Below, piece after piece: positions 9,891 to 18,195 of a stretch of 37,612 nt of DNA. The notes below the pieces were generated by a model. That model ran no database searches. It saw nothing but the letters and a program-made list of their open reading frames with translations, and was not told the origin of the DNA. The stretch is from positions 1-37,612 of the forward strand of contig JAISFI010000071.1 of assembly GCA_031263685.1 (NCBI GenBank), written 5' to 3'. Position numbers and translations under genes: made by a program. Each line of letters opens with the position of its first letter. The stretch's first letter is position 1. The DNA is from Dysgonamonadaceae bacterium (GTDB taxonomy: Bacteria; Bacteroidota; Bacteroidia; Bacteroidales; Azobacteroidaceae).

Positions 9891-11588
9891 ATGAAACCGT
9901 TAAGTAAAATATATTTCTTCCTTTTTCTCGCACTCATCCTCTCCTCCTCGTGCGAAGACTTTTTAGATCCCGCCAAAGATGGAACGCTGAACCAGGAGGA
10001 TGTTTGGGGAAGCACTCGCCGTTCTTTCGGCCTGCTCAATAACGCCTACAACAACCTGATCGGAAACTACAGCCGGATTTCGGACGCCATGCTCGCCGCC
10101 GGTTGCGATGAAGCGCTGCACGCCGATCCGGCCAACCCCATTAAAGGCTTCAACGATGGCACCTGGAGCAAGTATAATCTCGTAGAAAACGTTTGGGACA
10201 ACTGCTACGAAGGTATCCGAAAAGTAAATCTCTTCCTGGAAAACGCCGATAATATCACGCTCCCGAAAAGAGATTCCAATACCGGTACCGACGAATCCAT
10301 TGTCCGAACCATCGACCGGATGAAAGGAGAAGCCCGATTCCTGCGCGCCTTCTTCCACTTCGAGCTGGTGAGAAGATACGGTGGCATTCCCGTCATCGAC
10401 CGCACGCTGACGAAGGAAGAAGCCAGGTGCATGGAACGACAATCGATCGACAGTTGTTTTCATTTCATCTTCAACGATTGCGATTCGGCAGCGGTGAGGC
10501 TTCCGGGAAGCTATCTGAACACAGTGCCCGGATTCGACGACACGAAGGATGTAGGACGCGCTACTTCCTGGGCGGCAAAAGCCCTGAAAGCGCGCGCCCA
10601 ACTCTACTATGCCAGTCCGCTCTTCAATCCGGAAAATGACCGGTCGCGCTGGAAAGACGCCTATCTTACGGCCGAAGATGTGATCCGGAGAGGTCCTTTC
10701 AGTCCCTGGCAATTCAACAGCAACGGTAATATGACCAACCTGTTTGTCAGCAACTCAACAATGGGACTCTATCACAAAGAAATCATCTTCTCCACCAGCT
10801 ATACTGCCAATACAACTACCGAGCGGCTCAATGTACCGATCTCTTATGGAGGGAAGGGACTTACCTGTCCTACCCAAAATCTGGTCGAAGCGTTCAACGA
10901 TCCGCTGTTCCTGAACCGCGATCCTCGACTGGCGATGACGGTGCTGCAAAACGGCGACCTGCTGAACATCAACGACCGGTCGGACAGTATCAAAACATAC
11001 ACCGGCGGGAAAGACGCTCCCGAATCCGACCCCTCGGCCTCAAAAACGGGATACTATCTCGCCAAATTTGTAAAGCAGGCAGCGGCCTCTTCCACACCGC
11101 CTGCCGTATGGGAAGGAAGAACGGTCAATACCACCAAGACCAAAATCCTGTTCCGGCTGCCGGAAATCATCTATATCTTCGCCGAAGCCTATAACGAATA
11201 TCACGCAGCGCCCAGCAACGATGTATATATTTATCTCGAAAGAATTTTGACGCGCGCCGGCGTCTCCCTGTCCGGTGGCGCTTTGCCGGACATGAATCAG
11301 GCAGAAATGCGCCGCTTTATCCGCAAGGAACGGCAGGTAGAACTCGCTTTCGAAGAGCACCGATTCTTCGATATTCGCCGCTGGCGACTGATGGACGATC
11401 CCGCCGAACGGGAAAAATACCTCAACATTCGCGGACAGCGAATTTCTATCCAGGCCGACGGTACCCCGAACACGCGAATCGAAACCGTTCAGCAACGCGT
11501 ATGGGACGATAAAATGTATTTCTATCCCATTCCCGAATCGGAAATCATTGCCTCGAAATCCTTAACACAAAACGAAGGATGGGAGTGA
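9891..11588 (+). CDS. SusD/RagB-family outer-membrane lipoprotein (SusD2)
   Basis: 565 residues. The signal peptide MKPLSKIYFFLFLALILSSSC gives a lipidated Cys at 21. SusD hallmarks: ENVWDNCYEGIRKVNLFLEN, EARFLRAFFHFELVRRYGGIPV, LPEIIYIFAEAYNEY, KERQVELAFEEHRFFDIRRW and the closing YPIPESEI...NEGWE. It forms the surface glycan-binding partner of SusC2. Its stop codon TGA overlaps an ATG (TGATG at 11586-11590) that opens a frame through the downstream repeat array. Confidence 0.95.
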   Translation: MKPLSKIYFFLFLALILSSSCEDFLDPAKDGTLNQEDVWGSTRRSFGLLNNAYNNLIGNYSRISDAMLAAGCDEALHADPANPIKGFNDGTWSKYNLVENVWDNCYEGIRKVNLFLENADNITLPKRDSNTGTDESIVRTIDRMKGEARFLRAFFHFELVRRYGGIPVIDRTLTKEEARCMERQSIDSCFHFIFNDCDSAAVRLPGSYLNTVPGFDDTKDVGRATSWAAKALKARAQLYYASPLFNPENDRSRWKDAYLTAEDVIRRGPFSPWQFNSNGNMTNLFVSNSTMGLYHKEIIFSTSYTANTTTERLNVPISYGGKGLTCPTQNLVEAFNDPLFLNRDPRLAMTVLQNGDLLNINDRSDSIKTYTGGKDAPESDPSASKTGYYLAKFVKQAAASSTPPAVWEGRTVNTTKTKILFRLPEIIYIFAEAYNEYHAAPSNDVYIYLERILTRAGVSLSGGALPDMNQAEMRRFIRKERQVELAFEEHRFFDIRRWRLMDDPAEREKYLNIRGQRISIQADGTPNTRIETVQQRVWDDKMYFYPIPESEIIASKSLTQNEGWE

Positions 11589-11797
11589 TGAACGAAATTG
11601 GGGGCGCGCCCCGGAACTTTGGGGGAACGCCCCCAGTCTTTGGGGGAACGCCCCCAATCTTTGGGGGAACGCCCCCAATCTTTGGGGGAACGCCCCCAAT
11701 CTTTGGGGGAACGCCCCCAATCCTTGGGGGAACGCCCCCAATCTTTGGGGGGCGCCCCCGAAAAGCAGAAGACATTAATTTTCAGTTTTATAAATAA
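11588..11797 (+). CDS. Possible coupled ORF encoding Gly/Pro heptapeptide repeats
   Basis: The start codon at 11588 overlaps the susD2 stop (TGATG), the usual geometry of translational coupling. The 69-codon frame runs through the 21-bp array, so each DNA unit gives one heptapeptide of the type GGTPPIF, and ends with a charged tail (RPRKAEDINFQFYK). Caution is needed: the repeat is also stop-free in other frames on both strands, so an open frame here is weak evidence. If made, the product would be a short low-complexity Gly/Pro protein without signal peptide. I rate it as unproven. Confidence 0.2.
   Translation: MNEIGGAPRNFGGTPPVFGGTPPIFGGTPPIFGGTPPIFGGTPPILGGTPPIFGGRPRKAEDINFQFYK
11597..11764. 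repeat. 21-bp GC-rich palindromic tandem repeat array (8 units)
   Basis: Units begin at 11597 (degenerate), 11618, 11639, 11660, 11681, 11702, 11723 and 11744 (degenerate, last). The six central units are nearly identical, with one or two substitutions in the first and sixth. Each unit holds a 7-bp inverted repeat around a four-base loop: TTGGGGG-AACG-CCCCCAA. Transcribed, it would form a string of at least six strong hairpins between susD2 and the first beta-helix gene. There is no T-run after it, so it is not a classical terminator. Possible roles are mRNA stabilization, damping of downstream expression, or a replication-slippage locus. Confidence 0.9.
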
Positions 11798-11831
11798 CAA
11801 ACAGTCGTTTAATCTTTAAAAAATTCAAATC

Positions 11832-13724
11832 ATGAAACGAATGAAAGTACTTTTTTTATCGCTTTTAGCCATTTCGGCTATACAGGCAAAGGTGTATTAT
11901 GTAAGTCCCGACGGCGACAATTCCGACGGTTCTTCGTGGGGAAAAGCATTCCACTCGCTCCTGGATGCGCAGCAAACGGTTAGCAATCCCTGCGAAATCT
12001 GGGTGAAACAGGGAACATACAATGTGGTAGATACTACGTTGACAATGATGAACGGCGTAAACGTGTACGGCGGATTTCTGGGAAATGAAGCAAACCTGAA
12101 CGCAAGGAACAGCGATCCTTCGCTAACGATCCTCAACGGAAACAAGACAAAGCGGATCCTCACTGCCGCCGATAACCTGACCGTCGAAACCGTTTGGGAC
12201 GGCTTCACGATTCAAAATGGAAACAGCGGTAATGCCGGCGGCGTTTCCCTGTTGAAAAACGCGACCCTGCAAAACTGCATCATCCAGCAAAATAAAAATG
12301 CCGTCAACAGCGGTGGCGGCGTGTATATGAACACCAATGACACCGATTCCGTCAAGCTAATTAACTGTATCGTAAGGGAAAATGCAGTATATTACAATGG
12401 AACGGCAACATCTCCCGCCGGTGGCGGCGGCGTTTATATCCATGACGGAGCGGCAGCAGTTATTCGCGCCTGTACCATTGAAAATAACAAGGTAGATGGC
12501 GACAGCTATACCGGCTCCAGAATGTACGGTGGCGGGGTCTTTATGAACGACGGCGCCATAGAACAGTCCACCGTCTCGAAAAACAAGGCGACGAATATCG
12601 ATTTTGAAACCGGTAAGCTTACCACCGTCGGTTTCATCAACGCCGGCGGTATCATGGTAATGACGCCTGCGGCAGGAAGCGTGCGAATCAGCAACTGCGT
12701 GATAGAAGGAAACGTGGCAGAAGTACAATCCGGCGGCGGCATCATGATCAATCCCTATTGGACAAGCAGTGTGGTGGCAGCCGGCGTAACGGTCGAAAAC
12801 ACGATCATCGCCAATAACTATTCCCGCCAGCAGGGCGGCGGCGTTTTCTGCGATTCTCAAAACGAAGGCTCGACTGCTGCCTACAACTTCATCAACTGCG
12901 TAATCGCCAACAATGAAGCCAATCTGAATCCGGGTGGCGGCGTTTTCATCAACAACAAAGCCGGATCGACCGTCAAGTTCACCAACAGCACCATCGTAAA
13001 CAACCGAATGAACACCTATAATTATGGTGGAGCCGGAATTTACTACAACAATATCTCTGCCGACATAACCAACTGTATCTTCTGGGGAAACCTCAATGCA
13101 GGCACAACGCCCCTGAAACATCATTTGAGAACAAAAGACGTTGCCGGCAACCGGGTCATTTACTGCGCTTTCGACCAGCGTTACGTAGAGTCGGAAATCA
13201 CATCGGCCTCCGATCCGACCGATATTCAGGGCACGCTTTCGCTCGCAAACGAAAATGACGGTGCAAGCGGCAATCTGGTACAGTTTATCCGTCCAACATC
13301 GTTCAACGGCATTGCCAAAGACGAGGCACAGCAAACTGAAATCTCGCAGGCGCTGTGGGCTATCCGTCCAACTTCGGCCTGTGTAGATGCAGGCGCTACG
13401 GTCAGAGACTTGAAATACGACCTCCTCGGCACCGAGCGTCCTTATGGAGGTAAATATGACATCGGCGCCTACGAATACAACCCGGCAACAGGGTCTTCGA
13501 TACGCCAAACGACCACCGGCAATGCTCCGAAAGCTTACGGCATAAAGGGCGCCATTGTAATCGACAATACGGATGCCGCCACGCAGGCAACAGTCTATAC
13601 GCTTCTGGGCGCAAACTGCAAGACTGCGATGCTGAAGGAAGGTGAAAACAGAATAAACATCGCTCAGCCGGGTATTTATATCGTTAAAGCCGGAAATAAT
13701 ACTGCAAAAGTGTTAGTCAAATAA
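11832..13724 (+). CDS. T9SS-sorted right-handed beta-helix protein (1)
   Basis: 630 residues. Signal peptide MKRMKVLFLSLLAISAIQA, then the motif KVYYVSPDGDNSDGSSWGKAF that opens many secreted parallel beta-helix proteins. Repeated rungs of the type GGGVYI/NCIVRENAV (about 120-420) indicate a pectate-lyase-like right-handed helix. Around 505-550 is the ACVDAGA...DIGAYEYN segment of 'choice-of-anchor Q' proteins. The last ~65 residues form a T9SS-type tail (ATVYTLLGANCKT...GIYIVKAGN...KVLVK). It may bind or cleave polysaccharide outside the cell; no catalytic residues could be assigned. A close paralogue follows 30 bases downstream. Confidence 0.85.
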   Translation: MKRMKVLFLSLLAISAIQAKVYYVSPDGDNSDGSSWGKAFHSLLDAQQTVSNPCEIWVKQGTYNVVDTTLTMMNGVNVYGGFLGNEANLNARNSDPSLTILNGNKTKRILTAADNLTVETVWDGFTIQNGNSGNAGGVSLLKNATLQNCIIQQNKNAVNSGGGVYMNTNDTDSVKLINCIVRENAVYYNGTATSPAGGGGVYIHDGAAAVIRACTIENNKVDGDSYTGSRMYGGGVFMNDGAIEQSTVSKNKATNIDFETGKLTTVGFINAGGIMVMTPAAGSVRISNCVIEGNVAEVQSGGGIMINPYWTSSVVAAGVTVENTIIANNYSRQQGGGVFCDSQNEGSTAAYNFINCVIANNEANLNPGGGVFINNKAGSTVKFTNSTIVNNRMNTYNYGGAGIYYNNISADITNCIFWGNLNAGTTPLKHHLRTKDVAGNRVIYCAFDQRYVESEITSASDPTDIQGTLSLANENDGASGNLVQFIRPTSFNGIAKDEAQQTEISQALWAIRPTSACVDAGATVRDLKYDLLGTERPYGGKYDIGAYEYNPATGSSIRQTTTGNAPKAYGIKGAIVIDNTDAATQATVYTLLGANCKTAMLKEGENRINIAQPGIYIVKAGNNTAKVLVK

Positions 13725-13754
13725 AAACAATTCAATTATCATAATCTAACAATA

Positions 13755-15407
13755 ATGAAACAAGTATATTTATTTTTAAGCGCTTGCATGCTCGCCGGTA
13801 TGGTTCATGCAACAGTATATTATGTAAGTCCGGAAGGCGATAACAGCGACGGAAAGACTTGGGCTACGGCTTTTCAGTCGCCCGCAAAAGCACTGTCTAC
13901 CGTCACTTCCGGCAGTCACGAGGTGTGGGTGAAACAGGGCACATACATTTCGGCAACAACGCTCAAATGGATTCCCGGCGCCAATTTTTACGGCGGCTTT
14001 ACCGGTACGGAAATCAGCCGTGACGAACGAAACACCGATCCTTCACTCACCATCCTGGAGGGAACCCGTACCAGTGGCGTTTTAACTACGCCACAATCGG
14101 CCTACAGCACGCTGTGGAACGGCTTTACCATTCAAAAAGGAAAAGCCACCGGCGGTGGCGGCGGTATTTTCCTGCAAAGGAACACAACGCTCGAAAATTG
14201 CATCGTGCAGGATAACGAGGCTACCAATTACGGTGGCGGCGGTATTTATATCCAGGATGCAAATAATGGCCGGATACAAATCCTCAACTGTATTGTGAGA
14301 AACAATAAACTCACGCCAACGGCGGCCGATCGCGACGGCGGCGGTATCACCGTAAGGGCAACCAAATCGTCGGACGTCCTGATCGGCAACTGTATCATTG
14401 AAGGCAATATTGTCGATGCAGGCGCCCAGTCAAGGGCTTTCGGCGGGGGAATCAGTTTGCTGTCCGGCGCTACCGTAGCAAATTGCATCATACGCAACAA
14501 TCAGGTAACAAAGCCTTCGGGAAGTAACTGTAATGGCGGCGGTATGTATATTTCTCTCGATGATGCAGGCGTTTCGGCCAACATCAGCAACTGCATCATC
14601 GCCAATAACTTCTGCGATGCCGGCAACGGCGGTGGCGTCTTCGTCACCGAGAAAGCAGGCAACGTATCTTTCGGCAATTGCCACATCGTAAACAACCAGA
14701 TAACCTACGCCAGCTATGGCGGTGGCGGCATTTTTACGAAAAACCCGGCAACTGTTGTCAATTGTGTTTTCTGGGGCAATGACGCTCCGGGAAGTACCCC
14801 CAAACATTTCCGCACAGACGGCGGCGGAAGTGTGAGCTATTGCGCTTTCGATGCGCAGGCCAACGGTACTGCTTTCGGAACGGCCACTGTTGCAGATAAT
14901 ATAACGGTCGAAACCGAAAACCTCGGCAACCTGGCAAATGCTCATTATGCGGCTTTCGTTCGTCCAACCGCATTTGCCGGAAAGGCATCGAACGACATTG
15001 AACTGGCCGAACTGCAGCAGGCCGACTGGTCGCCGCTCGCCACTTCCGCCCTCATCAATGCCGGAACAACTGTCGCGGTAATTACCGATGATATGGCCGG
15101 AATCGCCCGCCCGCAAGGAACTGCCTACGATATTGGCGCTTACGAATTTGAAGAAAAAACCACCCCCGGTACAGGTATCGACCCGGCGCAGGTGAAGACG
15201 GCTTTCGATGCGCCTGTCTATACAACATCGGGAAACATTGTCCTGAAAAATGCGGAAGATAACGCGTCGGCCATCATCTACGATATTACCGGACGCACCG
15301 TGAAAAATGTGCATCTCGCAGTTGGAGAAAACACAATCTCCGTTCCATCCCGTGGTCTTTATTACGTAAAAACAGGCCAATCATTACTCAAAGTAATGGT
15401 ACGCTGA
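13755..15407 (+). CDS. T9SS-sorted right-handed beta-helix protein (2)
   Basis: 550 residues, a tandem paralogue of the preceding protein: same signal-peptide type, same opening (TVYYVSPEGDNSDGKTWATAF), same YGGFTG and NERNTDPSLTIL blocks, same Gly-rich rungs (GGGGIYIQ, NCIVRNN, GGGMYI), the same anchor-Q motif (INAGTTV...DIGAYEFE) and a clear T9SS type A tail (SAIIYDITGRTVKNV...RGLYYVKTG...KVMVR). It is about 80 residues shorter, mostly through fewer helix rungs. Secreted, surface-located, probably acting on or binding the PUL substrate. Enzyme class not determinable by eye. Confidence 0.85.
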   Translation: MKQVYLFLSACMLAGMVHATVYYVSPEGDNSDGKTWATAFQSPAKALSTVTSGSHEVWVKQGTYISATTLKWIPGANFYGGFTGTEISRDERNTDPSLTILEGTRTSGVLTTPQSAYSTLWNGFTIQKGKATGGGGGIFLQRNTTLENCIVQDNEATNYGGGGIYIQDANNGRIQILNCIVRNNKLTPTAADRDGGGITVRATKSSDVLIGNCIIEGNIVDAGAQSRAFGGGISLLSGATVANCIIRNNQVTKPSGSNCNGGGMYISLDDAGVSANISNCIIANNFCDAGNGGGVFVTEKAGNVSFGNCHIVNNQITYASYGGGGIFTKNPATVVNCVFWGNDAPGSTPKHFRTDGGGSVSYCAFDAQANGTAFGTATVADNITVETENLGNLANAHYAAFVRPTAFAGKASNDIELAELQQADWSPLATSALINAGTTVAVITDDMAGIARPQGTAYDIGAYEFEEKTTPGTGIDPAQVKTAFDAPVYTTSGNIVLKNAEDNASAIIYDITGRTVKNVHLAVGENTISVPSRGLYYVKTGQSLLKVMVR

Positions 15408-15422
15408 TACACTAAAAAAACT

Positions 15423-15449
15423 GCAGGGGCAAGCTCTGCCTGCCCCTGC
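15423..15449 (-). terminator. GC-rich hairpin between beta-helix and GH88 genes
   Basis: A 9-bp perfect stem, GCAGGGGCA/TGCCCCTGC, with a 9-base loop. The adjacent run of seven A lies on the left, so the U-tract of an intrinsic terminator would be on minus-strand RNA, opposite to the surrounding genes. On the plus strand it is only a hairpin. Function unclear. Confidence 0.45.
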
Positions 15450-15504
15450 TTCGCAAGGACGAGATGCTATTTCCGTCAAATATTACTCAAAACAAACCCA
15501 TGTT

Positions 15505-16779
15505 ATGAATACAATTTGTAAATGTGTACTTTCTCAGGTTTTGCTATATTTCTGCCTTTCGGGTTGCTCGCACATTCCGGACAACGACAGGAATACGACA
15601 AAAGAATTACAGTTCATCCGGGAAAACATAGATTTTATTGCCCAACAAACAACCCTCATGCTCGAAACAACAGGCGCCCCTACCGGCAAGAACTATCCCC
15701 GAAGCATGAACGATGCCGGCCAGCTCGTAACTACCGGCATGTATGACTGGACGCCCGGCTTCTTCCCCGGCTCGCTGTGGTATCTCTATGAACTGACCGG
15801 CGACTCTGTCTGGAAAGACAAAGCCGAACAGTGGACGCAAACATTGGAGCCGCTGAAAACCTTTACCGGCCATCATGACCTGGGATTCATGATGTATTGC
15901 AGTTACGGAAACGCCAATCGCCTGGCGCCCAAGCCCGAATATAAAGACATTCTCCTCCAAAGCGCTTACTCCCTCGCTTCCCGCTTTTCGGAAGAAACGG
16001 GATGTATCAAGTCGTGGAATCACCGCGTTGCATGGGATGGCGAAACGGAGTGGTTTTATCCGGTCATCATCGACAATATGATGAACCTGGAAATGCTTTT
16101 TTTTGGCGCAAAAACATCGGGCGATAAACGCTTGTACGACATTGCTGTAACACATGCCAATACTACGCTGCAACATCATTTCAGGGAAGATTTCAGTTCG
16201 TACCATGTGGTAGATTACGATACCGTTACCGGCGTTGTGAAACATCGGGCTACCTGCCAGGGTTTCAGCGACAACTCAACATGGTCGCGCGGACAGGCCT
16301 GGGCTATTTACGGTTACACGATGATGTACCGCGAAACAAAGGACGCTCAATACCTGGATGCTGCCGTGAATCTCGCAGCTTATTATCTGTCCCACCTACC
16401 GGAAGATTTAATCCCTTACTGGGATTTTAATGCCGGCGAAGCAGGCTATACGCCCGACAAGGATTCTTACGCGACACAATACTGGGAAAAGCCGAAAGAT
16501 GTTTCCGCCGCCGCTGTCGTATGTGCTGCTTTTTTTGACTTGGCAACATATACGCACCGTTCGGAATATACCGACAAAGCTATTCAAATGCTTCACAACC
16601 TGTCGTCCGAAAAATATCGCGCCGAGTTGGGGAAAAATGCTCATTTCATTCTGATGCACAGTGTGGGCAGTATTCCTCACATCAGCGAAATAGACAAGCC
16701 GCTGGTTTATGCCGACTATTATTTTTTGGAATCGCTGGTCAAATATACCGCTTTTTTAAGAAACTTTACATCTTTATGA
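15505..16779 (+). CDS. GH88 unsaturated glucuronyl hydrolase, lipoprotein
   Basis: 424 residues. The lipobox LSGC places the lipidated Cys at 21. The (alpha/alpha)6-barrel pattern of glycoside hydrolase family 88 is clear: MYDWTPGFFPGSLWYLYELTGD, HHDLGFMMY with candidate catalytic Asp125, YPVIIDNMMNLEML with candidate Asp190, and the signature WSRGQAWAIYGYTMMYRET. These enzymes remove the 4,5-unsaturated uronic acid that polysaccharide lyases leave at the non-reducing end, by hydration of the double bond. It therefore completes the pathway begun by the lyase-fold protein at the start of the cluster. Lies 97 bases after the second beta-helix gene, with a hairpin between. Confidence 0.92.
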   Translation: MNTICKCVLSQVLLYFCLSGCSHIPDNDRNTTKELQFIRENIDFIAQQTTLMLETTGAPTGKNYPRSMNDAGQLVTTGMYDWTPGFFPGSLWYLYELTGDSVWKDKAEQWTQTLEPLKTFTGHHDLGFMMYCSYGNANRLAPKPEYKDILLQSAYSLASRFSEETGCIKSWNHRVAWDGETEWFYPVIIDNMMNLEMLFFGAKTSGDKRLYDIAVTHANTTLQHHFREDFSSYHVVDYDTVTGVVKHRATCQGFSDNSTWSRGQAWAIYGYTMMYRETKDAQYLDAAVNLAAYYLSHLPEDLIPYWDFNAGEAGYTPDKDSYATQYWEKPKDVSAAAVVCAAFFDLATYTHRSEYTDKAIQMLHNLSSEKYRAELGKNAHFILMHSVGSIPHISEIDKPLVYADYYFLESLVKYTAFLRNFTSL

Positions 16780-16802
16780 TTTCCCGCTACAATGTTTATG
16801 GT

Positions 16803-16810
16803 TACTTTTG
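16803..16810 (+). promoter_or_regulatory. Candidate -7 box upstream of exbB
   Basis: TACTTTTG matches TAnnTTTG and lies 55 bases before the exbB ATG, after the end of the GH88 gene. A clear TTTG -33 box is not visible. It suggests exbB-exbD can be transcribed independently of the PUL. Confidence 0.45.
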
Positions 16811-16865
16811 CAGGGTTTTTTAGCGTAAAAGTGATTTATTATTTATTTTTATCCATTGTTCGGAC

Positions 16866-17555
16866 ATGAATTTATTATTAATACTGCTTCAAAGTGAGTT
16901 CCCTGTAGAAATAGTTCGGGAAGAGAGTTATTTTTCGTTGTTGATGAAAGGTGGATGGATATTGCTTCCGCTCTTTGCATTGCTCCTCTTGTCTGTCGCC
17001 ATCATGATAGAGCGATGGCTGGTTATCGGTAAGGCGAAAAGCAAAGACAATCTTTGGCTGAATCATATTTTCGAACTTATTTCGGAAGGGAAAATTACCA
17101 AAGCCCGGTTGCTTTGCAGCGAAATACAACATGCATCGGCCAAAGTTATTGCTGTTGGCCTGGATGCAGCAGATACAAACAGCATAGAAGAGATTCAGGA
17201 AAATATGCAGTTGGAAGGCCGCCAGGAGGCTTCCCGCCTGGAAACGGGGCTGAATTACCTGGGCATCACGGCTTCTATTGCACCGATGCTTGGTTTCCTG
17301 GGAACGATATTCGGTGTTATCAACATTTTCTACCATATATCCGTCACCAACGATTTGAGTATTGCCACTATCTCTGACGGATTATACCAGAAGATGATTT
17401 GCTCCGGTGTCGGCCTTTTTGTCGGAATCATCGCCTATACGGGCTACTACATTTTGAATGGGAAAATAGACGTGATTGTTGGCCGGATAGAAAAAGATTC
17501 CAATGAAGTGCTGAAAACTCTTCGGAAATACAAAAAACAACCGGTTGAGTTATGA
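16866..17555 (+). CDS. exbB: ExbB/TolQ/MotA-family proton channel subunit
   Basis: 229 residues. Three membrane segments in the family layout: about 28-48 (GGWILLPLFALLLLSVAIMIERW), about 130-155 (ASIAPMLGFLGTIFGVINIF) and about 178-198 (GVGLFVGIIAYTGYYILNG), with the cytoplasmic loop between the first two. The conserved LGFLGTIFGVI stretch marks the channel helix. ExbB assembles as a pentamer around ExbD and converts proton flow into TonB motion. The stop overlaps the exbD start by 4 bases. No tonB gene is adjacent, so TonB must come from elsewhere. TolQ is possible from sequence alone. Confidence 0.88.
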   Translation: MNLLLILLQSEFPVEIVREESYFSLLMKGGWILLPLFALLLLSVAIMIERWLVIGKAKSKDNLWLNHIFELISEGKITKARLLCSEIQHASAKVIAVGLDAADTNSIEEIQENMQLEGRQEASRLETGLNYLGITASIAPMLGFLGTIFGVINIFYHISVTNDLSIATISDGLYQKMICSGVGLFVGIIAYTGYYILNGKIDVIVGRIEKDSNEVLKTLRKYKKQPVEL

Positions 17556-17962
17556 AAATAGAACGTCAAAAGAAGAGAACAGCCGAAGTATATACGGCGT
17601 CGCTCAACGATATTATGTTTTTCCTGTTGCTGTTTTTCCTGATTATTTCCACCATGGCAACATCGTCGGCTATTCGGGTGTTGTTGCCGCAGGCTTCCAC
17701 AGCCCAAAACATTGTCAGCAAAAGAAACATCCAGTTGGCCATCACCAAAGATATGCGCTGCTATCTCGACAATAAAGAGATTCCTTTCGACGAACTTAAA
17801 CCTGCGCTGACAGAAATCGTGGCAACAAAAACCGCCGAACAGGAAATCGCCATCGCGCTTCAAGCAGATAAGGAGCTAAGCCTCCAACAAGTGGTGGACG
17901 TGATTAATATCGGAAATGAATTGGGCGTGAAGATGGTGCTGTTTGCGAAGAAGAATCGTTGA
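17552..17962 (+). CDS. exbD: ExbD/TolR-family biopolymer transport protein
   Basis: 136 residues. A short cytoplasmic N-terminus (MKIERQKKRTAEVYTAS) is followed by a single membrane helix that carries the conserved proton-binding Asp in LNDIMFFLLLFFLI, then a periplasmic domain (about 45-136) ending in DVINIGNELGVKMVLFAKKN. It pairs with ExbB; the ATG overlaps the exbB stop (ATGA), implying coupled translation. Located just after two SusC/D systems, it could power them, though other exbBD copies may exist in the genome. Confidence 0.87.
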   Translation: MKIERQKKRTAEVYTASLNDIMFFLLLFFLIISTMATSSAIRVLLPQASTAQNIVSKRNIQLAITKDMRCYLDNKEIPFDELKPALTEIVATKTAEQEIAIALQADKELSLQQVVDVINIGNELGVKMVLFAKKNR

Positions 17963-18129
17963 GACGAAAGCGCCTCGATGATTTTGTTTTTTTGAGAATC
18001 CAGACTCAATGTTGAATGTTTTTTACTTTTGCACAGCTATTATCATAAATAATACTAACAGAAAGGAAATTTCTATCGGAAAATAATGTTTTTCCATAAG
18101 AACTGCTTTATCTTTGTACTGTGTTTTTC

Positions 18130-18195
18130 ATGGTATTAGATTTAAAGAAGTTAACAAAATCAAAATTTTTGAAGAAGAGGTTGCCGAGATGGTAA
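18130..18195 (+). CDS. Possible 21-residue basic micro-ORF
   Basis: ATG at 18130 opens a 21-codon frame (begins MVLDLKKLTKSKF, ends KKRLPRW) whose TAA lies inside the terminator stem. The peptide is strongly basic, with eight Lys/Arg. The position, a few bases after the putative start of the short transcript and overlapping the terminator, is like a leader peptide of an attenuator. It lacks an SD, which is normal in this phylum. No homologue is recognised; chance is quite possible. Confidence 0.2.
   Translation: MVLDLKKLTKSKFLKKRLPRW

Noticed and set aside
11522-11819. Long open frames on both strands across the 21-bp array
   Set aside because: The repeat length is a multiple of three and contains no stop in several frames, so openness is automatic. 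Only the frame coupled to the susD2 stop was kept, at low confidence.
12357-13508. 383-codon open frame on the minus strand
   Set aside because: Antisense shadow of the first beta-helix gene, created by its repetitive Gly/Asn codons.
18024-18031. Second promoter TACTTTTG in the exbD downstream gap
   Set aside because: No -33 element at the right spacing and no gene or terminator that needs it; kept only as a remark.
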